DNA of 64,000 nucleotides from positions 5,984-69,983 of the forward strand of contig JAZLHU010000051.1 in NCBI GenBank assembly GCA_045616985.1, in the 5' to 3' direction. The notes beneath the pieces are model-generated. The model did no database searches, was not told the origin of the DNA, and saw only the letters and a list, made by a program, of their open reading frames with translations. The DNA comes from RUG13409 sp045616985. Lineage in GTDB: Bacteria > Bacillota > Clostridia > Peptostreptococcales > Anaerovoracaceae. Shown in pieces: positions 8,419 through 17,400 of the stretch; positions within the stretch are counted from its first letter, which is position 1; each line of letters begins with the position of its first letter. The position numbers and the translations under genes were made by a program.

Positions 8419-9452
8419 AAGATTATCTTCATCTTCTTTGCGAGCAGCAGGGTCCTTCGGGATTTGAAAGACCGATCGCAGAGCTTGCAAAAGAATTGAT
8501 AAAACCATTTGTTGATGAGATCTGTGTTGACACCTTAGGCAACCTTATCGCAACAAAAAGGTGCGGAAAGAAAAATGCAAAGAAGATGCTCATTGCAGCG
8601 CATCTTGATGAAATCGGGCTTATGGTTAACGGCTATGAGGACGGATTTCTTTCCTTTACTCAGGTTGGCGGCGTTGATCAAAGAATGCTTCCATCCCGCG
8701 ATGTGGTCGTTATGACAAAGCCGCCTCGCGTTGGTGTTATCTGTGCACAGCCGCCTCATGTGCTTTCTGCAGAAGACATGGAAAAAGCGATCCCGATGGA
8801 AAACCTGAGAATAGACGTCGGGCTTACAGATGCTCAGGCAAAAAGGCTTATACCGATCGGAACGCCGATTACATTCAGAACAGAAGGCTTTGAGCTTGGA
8901 AAGGATTCTTATGTAAGCAAGACCTTAGACGACAGAGCATGCTTTGTATCACTGATTAAAGCGGCAGAGCTTCTTCAGAATAAAACACTTCCGTGGGATG
9001 TTGTTTTTGTGGGAAGCATTTGCGAGGAAGTCGGCGGGGCAGGCGCAGCAGTTTCCGTATTTGAAGAAGCGCCTGTCGTTTGCATGGCAATCGACGTTAC
9101 ACACGCATCAACACCGGATGCTCAGCCGGAAGCTCAGACCCACGGTCTTTCGGACGGTCCGGTTCTTTGCATCGGCCCTAATATAAACAAGGTGGTCGGC
9201 GACGGCTTATTCAAAGCCGCAAAGGATAATTACATTCCTTATCAGACGGAAATCTGCCCGGGCAGAACCGGCACGGATGCATGGGCAATGCAGATTACAA
9301 AAGAGGGCATAGCGACAGGTCTTATTGAGCTTCCGCTTCGCTACATGCATACACCTGTTGAAACAGTCAGCATTTCGGATATTGAAGATTGTGCAAAGCT
9401 TGTTTGCGCTTATGCGCAAGATCCGGGAGAGGAGGTCATGTCATGGCTGTAA
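8409..9452 (+). CDS. M42 family metallo-aminopeptidase (first of three)
   Basis: 347 residues. Carries the M42 metal ligands: AAHLDEIGLMV (His), KTLDDRACFV (bridging Asp), EEVGGAG (catalytic Glu and ligand), AIDVTHAS (Asp) and the C-terminal MHTPVE (His). The family forms large tetrahedral cytoplasmic aminopeptidases (TET) that trim peptides produced by proteases; some members are annotated as endoglucanases or deblocking enzymes. ATG 8409 lies inside the upstream gene's 3' end; the downstream M42 gene overlaps by 10 bases, giving a three-gene translationally coupled unit (7498-10483). Confidence 0.9.
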   Translation: MEVKDYLHLLCEQQGPSGFERPIAELAKELIKPFVDEICVDTLGNLIATKRCGKKNAKKMLIAAHLDEIGLMVNGYEDGFLSFTQVGGVDQRMLPSRDVVVMTKPPRVGVICAQPPHVLSAEDMEKAIPMENLRIDVGLTDAQAKRLIPIGTPITFRTEGFELGKDSYVSKTLDDRACFVSLIKAAELLQNKTLPWDVVFVGSICEEVGGAGAAVSVFEEAPVVCMAIDVTHASTPDAQPEAQTHGLSDGPVLCIGPNINKVVGDGLFKAAKDNYIPYQTEICPGRTGTDAWAMQITKEGIATGLIELPLRYMHTPVETVSISDIEDCAKLVCAYAQDPGEEVMSWL

Positions 9453-10483
9453 AGAAAAATAAACTTCCCGAAGTGACAGAGCTGCTTTCCGAGCTTACGC
9501 TCCTTGGCGGAGTATCCGGAGTTGAAAACGAAGTAAGAGATTACATCAAAGAAAAAGCTTTGCCTTATGCAGACAGCATTAAAACAGATGCTATGGGAAA
9601 TCTCATTGTCTTTAAAAAAGGCGCAAGACGTTCTCCAAAGCTCATGCTCTCCGCACACATGGACGAAGTCGGCCTCATCGTAACAAAAATAACAGACGAA
9701 GGCTATCTTAAAATTTCACCCGTCGGCGGAATAGATATTAGAGTTGTGTTCGGCCGCAAGGTTTATGTGGGGCCAAAGGAAATCCCGGGAGTCCTCGGCC
9801 TTAAGGCAATCCACCTTACAACTGCTGAAGAACGCACCAGGATTCCGAAGTGGTCCGACCTTTACATAGACATAGGTGTTACAAGCAAAGATGATGCCCT
9901 GGAGCTTGTTTCTCTCGGCGATGTTTGCACCTTTGATTCGGACTATGTGCGTATCGGAACAAATGAAATAAAAGCAAAGGCAATTGACGACCGCTTCGGA
10001 TGTGCAGTAATGCTGAAGCTTTTGGAAGAAAAGCTTCCTGTTGACACCTGCTTTGTGTTCACCGTTCAGGAGGAAGTAGGAACAAGAGGAGCTTTCGGCG
10101 CAGCATTCTCAGTAAAGCCCGACATTGCACTTGTGCTTGAAGGAACAACATCGGCAGACTTTGCAGGCGTTCCCGATTCCAAGAAGGTAACACTTCTTGG
10201 CGCAGGTCCCGTGATTGGCTTTATGGATGCAGGAACGATTTACGACCGCGGCCTCTTTGAGCAGATAAGAGACATTGCCATAAGTAAAAACATTCCGTGG
10301 CAAATCAAAGGCCGCATCGCAGGCGGCACAGATGCCTCCGCAATTCAGCGCAGCCGTGAAGGTGTCCGCGTTGCAAGCATCTCTGCTCCGATACGCAACA
10401 TTCATTCACCAAACACAGTTGCCGATCTTCGCGATATCAAGCATGCCTGCGAGCTTGCAAAAGCTTTTGTACTAACTATATAA
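9443..10483 (+). CDS. M42 family metallo-aminopeptidase (second of three)
   Basis: 346 residues from ATG 9443, selected because GGAGG (9431-9435) is seven bases upstream; the in-frame extension to 9389 would overlap the previous gene by 64 bases. Ligands: SAHMDEVGLIV, KAIDDRFGCAV, VQEEVGTRGA, and NIHSPN near the C-terminus. The position that is Asp in the other two copies (AIDVT, VVDTT) reads VLEGTTSAD here, an Asp-to-Glu change that may alter metal preference or peptide specificity. Probably partners with, or paralogous to, the overlapping upstream enzyme. The gene is followed by an interspersed repeat A copy. Confidence 0.9.
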   Translation: MAVKKNKLPEVTELLSELTLLGGVSGVENEVRDYIKEKALPYADSIKTDAMGNLIVFKKGARRSPKLMLSAHMDEVGLIVTKITDEGYLKISPVGGIDIRVVFGRKVYVGPKEIPGVLGLKAIHLTTAEERTRIPKWSDLYIDIGVTSKDDALELVSLGDVCTFDSDYVRIGTNEIKAKAIDDRFGCAVMLKLLEEKLPVDTCFVFTVQEEVGTRGAFGAAFSVKPDIALVLEGTTSADFAGVPDSKKVTLLGAGPVIGFMDAGTIYDRGLFEQIRDIAISKNIPWQIKGRIAGGTDASAIQRSREGVRVASISAPIRNIHSPNTVADLRDIKHACELAKAFVLTI

Positions 10484-10488
10484 ATATT

Positions 10489-10698
10489 AGCTCGGAAAGC
10501 GTGCGAATCTATTTCTCAGACACGCTCCCGCTATTGGGGCCCCCGGCAGCAGTTCTAAGCTCTGTCTGCACGCATACTTCAGGCTCAAAGTGCCAAAGCC
10601 TGCTGCTTTGCTCTTTGCTCCTTCGTCTGCTGCTGGCCAATCGCTAAGAACCGGCTTCCCCAAATGTCTTAGAAACAGCTTCGCCCGTTTTCCGAGCT
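10489..10698 (+). repeat. Interspersed hairpin repeat A, copy 1
   Basis: 210-base intergenic element. Outer arms AGCTCGGAAAGCGTGCGAA (10489-10507) and the inverted TTCGCCCGTTTTCCGAGCT (10680-10698) pair with two mismatches. Inner conserved blocks: CTATTGGGG, TTCTAAGCTCTGTCTG, CTTCGTCTGCTGCT and TAAGAACCGGCTTCCCC; the first and last of these can pair as well, so the whole unit can fold into one long hairpin. It fills most of the gap between the second M42 gene and divIC. Confidence 0.8.
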
Positions 10699-10715
10699 TA
10701 ACATTCTAAAGAGTT

Positions 10716-11123
10716 ATGAATGATCCGTTTAAACAAGACATATTAGATGATGCTCTCACGGCAAAGCAGCTGGAGCGCAAGAAGAAGAGAGAGCCGGTAA
10801 AGGAACGGAAAGCTCAGAAGGAAGCGCGCCGGAAAATCGCAGAAGAAAACCGCACCAAAAGAAACAGTTTTGCTGCGGTGATTTTTGCAGTGCTTGTTGT
10901 TCTGGCCATCATCTTCGGCAAGGACTTTAAACAAATAGTAAATCTTACAAAACAAAAAAAGCAGGCACAGGCTCAGCTTGATGCGATCAATTCAAAAATC
11001 GCTCAGCTTGAAGACGAACTTTCAAGAATAAAATCTCCGGAGTATATAGAGCAGCAGGCACGAAGCCAGCTTCGCATGATCTATCCCGGCGAAATTTTAT
11101 ATGTGATTCTTGAGGATAAATAG
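10716..11123 (+). CDS. Septum formation initiator family protein (DivIC/FtsB-like)
   Basis: 135 residues. A long basic N-terminal cytoplasmic tail (about residues 15-50, Lys/Arg/Glu repeats), one membrane helix (about 52-68, FAAVIFAVLVVLAIIFG), then an extracellular coiled coil (about 75-110) ending SPEYIEQQARSQLRMIYPGE, the signature region of DivIC/FtsB. The family works with FtsL and DivIB/FtsQ to activate septal cell-wall synthesis. The Shine-Dalgarno is poor (AAAGAG only two bases before the ATG), so the start is less certain than the frame. Repeat A copies flank the gene on both sides. Confidence 0.8.
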   Translation: MNDPFKQDILDDALTAKQLERKKKREPVKERKAQKEARRKIAEENRTKRNSFAAVIFAVLVVLAIIFGKDFKQIVNLTKQKKQAQAQLDAINSKIAQLEDELSRIKSPEYIEQQARSQLRMIYPGEILYVILEDK

Positions 11124-11315
11124 CGCAAACAAATACAGATACGCTCGCGCTTGATTGGGAGCCCGGCAGCGGTGCTAAGCTCTGCCTTTGCACAGACTTC
11201 AGTTTCAAAGTGCCAAAGCCTACTGCTTTGCTCTTTGCTCCTTCGTCTGCTGCTCGTCAATCGCTAAAAACCGGCTTCCCAAACAGTCTGCTTTGGTATC
11301 AGAATTCATTTGCTG
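11124..11315 (+). repeat. Interspersed hairpin repeat A, copy 2
   Basis: Same core as copy 1 in the same orientation: CTTGATTGGGAGCCCGGC, GCTAAGCTCTGCC, CTCCTTCGTCTGCTGCT, AAAAACCGGCTTCCC. The outer arms are weaker: GCAAA and GATAC on the left (11124-11141) face GTATC and TTTGC on the right (11296-11313). It starts directly after the divIC stop codon and runs to about 85 bases before the rsmA start used here. Confidence 0.7.
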
Positions 11316-11399
11316 TATACATTAATCAGGTATGTGTTTTTAGATTTTCAAATTCAGGAATGTTTTGTCAAAGAAAAAAATGCACTCAGACAAATTGCA

Positions 11400-12323
11400 A
11401 TGAAAGCAAAAAAATCACTTGGGCAAAATTTCATAAGTGATCCGGGCTTGATCAGTGCGATAGTTGATGCTACCGGAGTCGGCCCCGAAGACACTGTAGT
11501 TGAGATCGGTCCCGGCCGCGGTGCGCTCACGTTTGAGCTTGCAAGACGCGCAAAAAAGGTCATCGCCGTTGAGCTTGATAAAGACCTGATTCCGGGCCTT
11601 CGCGCCGGGGCACTTCTTGCAGGCAATGTAGAGATCATCAACGAAGATATTTTGCAATTTGATTTCAGTTCTGCAGTCAGAACGCTTAATGAAAGCCGGG
11701 ACTCTTCGTTTTCGGATAAGCTGTATTCAGCTCAAAAACCAAAGCTTCGAATAGTCGGCAATTTGCCTTACTATATAACAACACCGATCATAATGGGCTT
11801 GCTGGAAAAGAACGTGCCCGCCGCATCTCTGACCTTTATGGTTCAGAAGGAGGTGGCGCAGCGGATCACCTCGCCGCCCGGCAGCAAAGACTACGGAGTA
11901 CTCTCCATCAGCGTTCAGTACTATTGCGATACGCAGTATATGCTTGATGCCCCCGCAGAATACTTCAGTCCCCGGCCAAAGGTCGATTCCGCCGTTGTAA
12001 ACCTTTTGCCGCGGCCCCGATCACAGCGCCTGCTTTATGCAGAGCCGTTTGCACAAAAGAAATGGCAGTCTGCAGGCGAAGGATCTAAAAAGGCATCTGC
12101 AGAAAATACAGCAGAGTTTGAAAAACAATTCTTCGCTCTCGTAAAGACCGCTTTCGTTCAGCGCCGCAAGACCATGCAAAACTGCCTCGCCGGCTACGGC
12201 GGGTTAACGAAAGAGCAGCTTGCAAAAATACTGGAAAGCTGTGCCGTCGACCCGAGCCGCAGACCCGAGACCCTCTCCATTGAGGAGTTTGTGACCGTTT
12301 TTGCGAAAATACTCAGTAATTAG
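11400..12323 (+). CDS. rsmA: 16S rRNA dimethyladenosine transferase RsmA (KsgA)
   Basis: About 307 residues. Typical N-terminal motif AKKSLGQNFISDPG, SAM-binding VVEIGPGRGALT, and the catalytic NLPYYITTPII motif (consensus NLPYxI), followed by SVQYYC and the FSPRPKVDSAVV signature. It dimethylates two adjacent adenines near the 3' end of 16S rRNA during small-subunit assembly, in the cytoplasm. No Shine-Dalgarno precedes ATG 11400; the frame stays open to 11310, so a non-ATG start slightly upstream is possible and would give the usual N-terminal extension. A charged insert (about residues 222-240, rich in Lys, Ala, Ser) separates the motifs from the C-terminal RRKTMQNCL helix. Confidence 0.9.
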   Translation: MKAKKSLGQNFISDPGLISAIVDATGVGPEDTVVEIGPGRGALTFELARRAKKVIAVELDKDLIPGLRAGALLAGNVEIINEDILQFDFSSAVRTLNESRDSSFSDKLYSAQKPKLRIVGNLPYYITTPIIMGLLEKNVPAASLTFMVQKEVAQRITSPPGSKDYGVLSISVQYYCDTQYMLDAPAEYFSPRPKVDSAVVNLLPRPRSQRLLYAEPFAQKKWQSAGEGSKKASAENTAEFEKQFFALVKTAFVQRRKTMQNCLAGYGGLTKEQLAKILESCAVDPSRRPETLSIEEFVTVFAKILSN

Positions 12324-12337
12324 CATCAAGCTATTTA

Positions 12338-12720
12338 CAAAGAATCACTTTCATCCGCGCAGGTGCAGCGCTGCTTTTGAAACATCAGCTCTGCTTCCTA
12401 AGCTCCCTGATAAAAGTGTATTTGTGGCGAAAAGAAGCAGAAAAAATCAAAAAGACACATTTTCTCAAAAAAAGAGGCACATGTGAGCCTGTTCTATGAA
12501 GAAAAAACAGCCCTTTGTGACTATTTTTAACGGGAAAAACAGTTTGGACACAAAAAGACCTTATAAATTGTACCAAATAGAAAAAACACATCATTTTTGG
12601 CACAAGTGAGAAAATTGAAAAATGTAAGCTATATCACATACACAAATGCCTTGCCTAAGCTCCGGATAAAAGTGTATTCAATGCAATTTGCAAAAGCAGT
12701 AGACACAAATGCATTCACTT
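12338..12720 (+). repeat. Composite repeat block, copy 1 (repeat B plus 313-base extension)
   Basis: Repeat B core at 12338-12407, then 313 bases of AT-rich sequence (landmarks AAAACAGCCCTTTGTGAC, AACGGGAAAAACAGTTTGG, AAATTGTACCAAATAG, TAAAAGTGTATTCAATGC). The entire block, plus the adjoining repeat A copy, recurs in the same order and orientation at 54758-55350 with an offset of 42,420 bases at both ends of the block. It occupies the 637-base gap between rsmA and the third M42 gene, and no gene is seen in it. Confidence 0.75.
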
Positions 12721-12910
12721 AATCTCAGAAAGCGCGAAAGGTCTTTGCGAAGACATTTGGGGAAGCCGGTTCTTAGCGACTGGCAAGCGGCAGACGAAGG
12801 AGCAAAGGGCAAAGCCGGCGGCTTTGGCACTTTGAGACTGAAATCTGCGCGCAGACAGAGCTTAGAACCGATGCAGGGGTCCCCAATAGCGGAAGCGTGT
12901 CTGAGAAATG
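12721..12910 (-). repeat. Interspersed hairpin repeat A, copy 3 (inverted orientation)
   Basis: Reverse orientation of copies 1 and 2: GGGGAAGCCGGTTCTTAGCG, GGCAGACGAAGGAGC, AGACAGAGCTTAGAACC, GGTCCCCAATAG. The left outer arm CTCAGAAAGCGCGAAAGG is intact, but its partner on the right is degenerate. It lies 50 bases upstream of the third M42 gene and could affect its 5' leader. Confidence 0.75.
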
Positions 12911-12960
12911 GTATTACGAATTTTCGTACTGATAACAAGATAATAGAAAGGAACATCAAA

Positions 12961-13965
12961 ATGGAAGCACTTGAAATACTGAAGAAGCTTAATGCCTGCT
13001 TCGGTCCATCCGGAAACGAAGGCGAAGCTGCAAAGAAAATCCGCACTATGGTTCATCTGTATGCAGATGACATAAAAACAGACACAATGGGCAATTTGAT
13101 CTGTCACGTTAAGGGAAACGGGCCGAAGCTGATGATCGCAGCTCATATGGACTCTATCGGTCTTATAGTCACGCACATCGAAAAGAACGGTATGCTCAGA
13201 TTCGGTGCAGTAGGCGGCGTTCACGCAGCAGACATACTTTCAATGCCTGTCAGATTTAAGGACGGCCTTGTGGGCGTTGTAAACCAAAATGATGATGCAA
13301 AAAAGCCGGAGCTTGATTCCATGTTTATAGACATAGGCGCCACAACAAAAGCAGAGGCAGAGAAAATGATTACCTTAGGCGACATGGCTGTTTGGGATAT
13401 GCCTGTAAGAGCGCTCGGAAAAGATTACGTTGCATCACCTTATATAGATAACAGAGCAGGCTGTGCAGCGGCAATGCTTGCAATGCAGCTTCTGGGAAAT
13501 CCGAAGACCCGCAGAAAGGCTCTTTCCTATGACACGTATTTTGTATTCACCGTTCAGGAGGAGGTTGGACTTCGCGGCGCAAAGCCCGCAAGCTTCGGCA
13601 TTGATCCTCAGTACGGCATCGTTGTAGACACCACACTTGTGGACGACGTTCCGAAGTCCAGCCATACAGGCACGTCCGTTCTGGGCGGCGGCGCAGCGAT
13701 CAAGGTAATGGATAAGTCCGTTATCTGCCATCCTGAAATGGTCGAAGCACTTTGCGCAAAGGCAAAATCAAAAAAAATCAAATATCAGCTCGACGTATTA
13801 AAGGCAGGCGGAACCGATGCAGGCGAAATGAGGAAGAATGCATGCGGCGTTTGGACAGGCGGAGTTTCCGTTGCAACGCGCTACATCCATTCTCCGCAGG
13901 AGGTCTGCTCGATCTCCGATATCGAAGCCTGCGCAAAGCTCCTTGCTGAGTTTTGCAGGCAGTAA
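12961..13965 (+). CDS. M42 family metallo-aminopeptidase (third of three)
   Basis: 334 residues starting MEALEILKKL; ATG 12961 with GAAAGGAA upstream. The frame is open further upstream, but that part translates repeat A and is not genuine. Ligands: AAHMDSIGLIV, SPYIDNRAGCA, VQEEVGLRGA, VVDTTLVDD and IHSPQEV. A cytoplasmic TET-type aminopeptidase. Compared with the two copies at 8409 and 9443 it has Asn in place of the second Asp of the bridging DDR motif (IDNRAG), seen in some family members. It is followed 18 bases later by the shikimate-kinase-like gene. Confidence 0.9.
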   Translation: MEALEILKKLNACFGPSGNEGEAAKKIRTMVHLYADDIKTDTMGNLICHVKGNGPKLMIAAHMDSIGLIVTHIEKNGMLRFGAVGGVHAADILSMPVRFKDGLVGVVNQNDDAKKPELDSMFIDIGATTKAEAEKMITLGDMAVWDMPVRALGKDYVASPYIDNRAGCAAAMLAMQLLGNPKTRRKALSYDTYFVFTVQEEVGLRGAKPASFGIDPQYGIVVDTTLVDDVPKSSHTGTSVLGGGAAIKVMDKSVICHPEMVEALCAKAKSKKIKYQLDVLKAGGTDAGEMRKNACGVWTGGVSVATRYIHSPQEVCSISDIEACAKLLAEFCRQ

Positions 13966-13983
13966 AATGATATAGAAACAGTA

Positions 13984-14493
13984 ATGAAACAAAATATTGT
14001 TATAATAGGTATGCCGGGGTCCGGCAAAACCACCGTCGGCAGAGTCGTTGCCGAAAAACTTAATTTAAAGCACGTGGATGGCGATGTCATTATGGAAGAA
14101 CGCGAGGGCATGAAGCTGTGCGATATCATTGCTCAAAAAGGAAATGATTACACTCTTTGGCTTGAAGAAAACGTTCTTTCCACGCTGGACGTTGAGGGAT
14201 ATGTAATATCCCCCGGAGGAAGCTGCATCTACTATCCGAAGGCCATGGAGCATTTAAAAGAAATTGCAGCAGTTGTCTATCTTCAGGTGGACTGGCCCGA
14301 GCTTGAAAGAAGATGCAAGGACCCTGTCGGGCGCGGAATAATTTTTAAACCCGGCGAAACATTAAAATCACTTTATGATATGCGATGCCCGCTGTACGAA
14401 AAATGGGCAGAGCTTACAATCAACACAACAAACAATGAAAGCAGAGAACAATCTGCGCTCCAGGTTATAGAAGCATTGAAAGGGGTAAAATAG
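13984..14493 (+). CDS. Shikimate kinase-like P-loop kinase
   Basis: 169 residues. Walker A GMPGSGKTTVG (9-19), DGDVIMEEREGM (33-44) at the position of the shikimate-binding Asp loop, LID arginine region GRGIIF, and the C-terminal RCPLYEKWAELTINT. These place it in the AroK family, which phosphorylates shikimate. Two family residues are odd: the usual FRxLE motif, whose Arg binds shikimate, reads YTLWLEE, and the GGG of the Walker-B-side loop reads GGS. The substrate may therefore differ. No Shine-Dalgarno is visible; the gene is 18 bases after the M42 gene and one base before the next, so it is likely read as part of the run. Confidence 0.75.
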   Translation: MKQNIVIIGMPGSGKTTVGRVVAEKLNLKHVDGDVIMEEREGMKLCDIIAQKGNDYTLWLEENVLSTLDVEGYVISPGGSCIYYPKAMEHLKEIAAVVYLQVDWPELERRCKDPVGRGIIFKPGETLKSLYDMRCPLYEKWAELTINTTNNESREQSALQVIEALKGVK

Positions 14494-14494
14494 T

Positions 14495-17400
14495 ATGCCG
14501 ACAAAAGAAGAATTAAGACAAGCGCTGCTTGAAAACATTGCAAAAATCCAGCAGGTAGTTCCGGACTTTGCCATGACCGAAGAACAGATTGAGCAATGCG
14601 TTTCGGACCGGAAGTACGAGATTTTTAAGAGCCTTCAGGGAAAGAAAAAACTGCACGGAAAAGAATTTGATAAAGAAAAAAACGACATTATCGATCAATA
14701 TTGCGACTCGCTGGCAACGCACAAGTCCTTTACCCGCAATATCGGACACATGTGCAAATACGAAAACAGCGAAGAGGACAAGGCATACAACAAGGAACTC
14801 TTTTCCAATCTTACCCGCGATGACGAGATAGGCGAAGAGGCTCGCGATGAATATATCAGGAGAACAATGAACATTCCGTTCAATTACGATCTTGATTTTC
14901 TTGTTTCAAATCCGAGTGATGAGGAGCTTATTAAATACAGCTTGGAGCACGAAGACGAAGGTGCCATCGGAATGGCTTTTTCGAGCTATTTAGACCAGCT
15001 CGGAACCGACGTTGAATATAAGGATCCGGCAGCAATGAAGCAGTTTGGACTTCTTGCAACATCCTTTGGTACATACATTCAGAATATCAGAAGCTTTATG
15101 GAATCCAAGTATTATTTTACAATGCCGTTTTCCTATATGAGTGGAGAGCAATTTGTGCGCTTCAGAGATAATCGTGATAAGTTCCCGGGATATAACGATA
15201 TGATAATGTCCGGTGACGATTCGCTAAACGATCTTTTGACCTTTGAAGAGATGAGAAGAGCTGTCCCTGCGGACGTTCAGAAATTCAAGAGTCTTAATTA
15301 TAAACCATGGACCAGAAGAGATTACGAATACACTGCGCCAAAGGAAGTCCGCATCGTAGGCGGATACGAAAACAGAATTGAAGCACTTATTGCTGCATGT
15401 GATATGATTGCAGGCTTGGGCGAGGAAGTCGCAGGCAATAAGATGCAGTCCTTAAAGTCCATAGCAGCAAACACCAGGCTTTTGTTCTCGTCTCTTAACG
15501 ATTTCCCGGGCGAAGAAGCACTCAAAAATCTTGCTCGGGCAGCCGGGGATCTTTCAAGAGGTATCTACACGTATATCAAGGACAAGGATGTCGCAGCAAA
15601 CGAGGATCCGCAGTTTAAGGCAAGTGTAAAGGAATTGGAAAATTCCATGAAGAGGCTTGATCCGCTTAAGACTGAGACGGGATTAAAGAGTCTTATCAGA
15701 AACGCAAAGGAAGACAGAGAGAAGATTCTTTCCTGGTACAACTCGCTTAAGGAGACTCTCAAAAACGATCCCGAGATTAATCTTGATATCACCAAGCCTA
15801 CGGACATGATTTCCATTAAGACCTGTGATTTTAAGGTTAACGAGGATACGATTTCCATAGGAGATCCTACGGAATACAAGGGATCCTTAAGCTATGCTTT
15901 TATTCCGAAAAACCTAAGCGCAGACAATCACTTTGATTCCTACTCTGCAAAAGACGAGCCCCCTTATCCGGGATCAGATGAACAGGAAGAAATCATAGAG
16001 GCTGTAAATTCGTATGAAACAGCATTTACTGTATACGGCAACAAGGTGCTGGAGCTTGAAAATGCATACAATATGAATTACGCTCCGGAGAAGCTCAAAA
16101 GGCTTGAAAATGAGCTTACGGAAGCAAAGAAGGAAAGATTCGAGTCATATAAAAGATTTGCTGAGACCAATAACAGGATATTCGGCGCAAAGCATGCATG
16201 GACATTAAAGAATCAGAAGCAGTTCGATCCGAACAACAAAGAAGATTACAAGCAGATAAAATATCTTTATCAGCAGGCAGAAAAAGGTCTTTTGTATGTT
16301 GACCTTGCGAGTGCCGATTCCGAACAGAAATATCAGATCGGAGTAAATGCAAATACAAAGACCGCAGATATTATCAAGACCAGGGGTGCCAATGCTGCAA
16401 GACCGCAGGTCATTGCCTCTGTTTTTGATGCATTAAAGAACGGTGAGCCTAAAGAAAGACTCGGACGCGGAGCGGAATACTACGATTTTATTGCCGCTCA
16501 TTATAAGGAATTCGAAAAGGAAAACGGTACTGATATCAGATTCCTTGCCGACTTTGTGGGAAAGCCGCCGGTAAAGCCGGCAGAGGTTGCTAAGCCGGGC
16601 GCTCTTTCATGGTTTAAGCGCATCATTTCTTTTGGTATCGCAAACGGCGACTTCAAAAAATACGACCAATACGAAAGAGATCTTGCGGACTATAACCGTA
16701 AGGCAGAAGAATATCCAAGATTAAAAGAAGAGGCAAGAAAAAGGAATCTTGCTTCATATGACGGTGTAATAAAGTTTATAAACAAGTATTCCAAAGAGCT
16801 TGGTATGCAGGCTCCTGAAGGTGTAGAAAGAGTCGGAGAAGTTACGGAAAACATGATCCGTATCCACTACACAGAGGAAAATCCACTGGATCTTTCGGAA
16901 GAATACGAAGCAAAGGGTATAAGCCAATCCATGCTTAAGATAGAATTCCGCGTCGATGCAGCCTTCAGAATCGAAGCACACGAAAAGCCTGAGATGTTTA
17001 ATCAGGATGGCAGCATCAAAGAAGATGCATCCAAGGAATACTGGAATCAGAAAAAAGAGCTTCAAAAGGAAGGCGATCTGGCGGGAATCAAAAAAGTAGA
17101 AGATAAGCTTTCCGAGGCAAGAGAAGGCTGGAAGAAGCGCATTGAGGAAAAGGCAAAGCAGCAAAGGCTTGAAGAAACAAAGCAGCTTCAAAAAGAGATG
17201 AAAGAAGCTGCAAAGAAAAATGCTCAGGCTGAAAGAGTTGAAATGGGAAATGCCCTCAGCGATAAGCGCAATGCCCTTTACGGTAAGAGCGTGGATATCA
17301 AAGAGCAGCTTGAAGATCTTGAAGATCTTGATGTTCCAAAGGATAAGCTTGTTAAAGTTTCTACCGGATGGGCTTCCAAATCATTTAACGAATATGTCAA

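Noticed and set aside
12385..13046. Short frames in the composite repeats, such as one starting MPKMMCFF and frames containing SSAACQSLRTGFP
   Set aside because: They are translations of repeats A and B; the frames break or shift between copies and lack ribosome binding sites. Similar peptides are probably mis-annotated elsewhere.
12961..13965. Extended start of the third M42 protein at 12709
   Set aside because: The additional 84 residues translate repeat A, and a ribosome binding site precedes ATG 12961 where family similarity begins.
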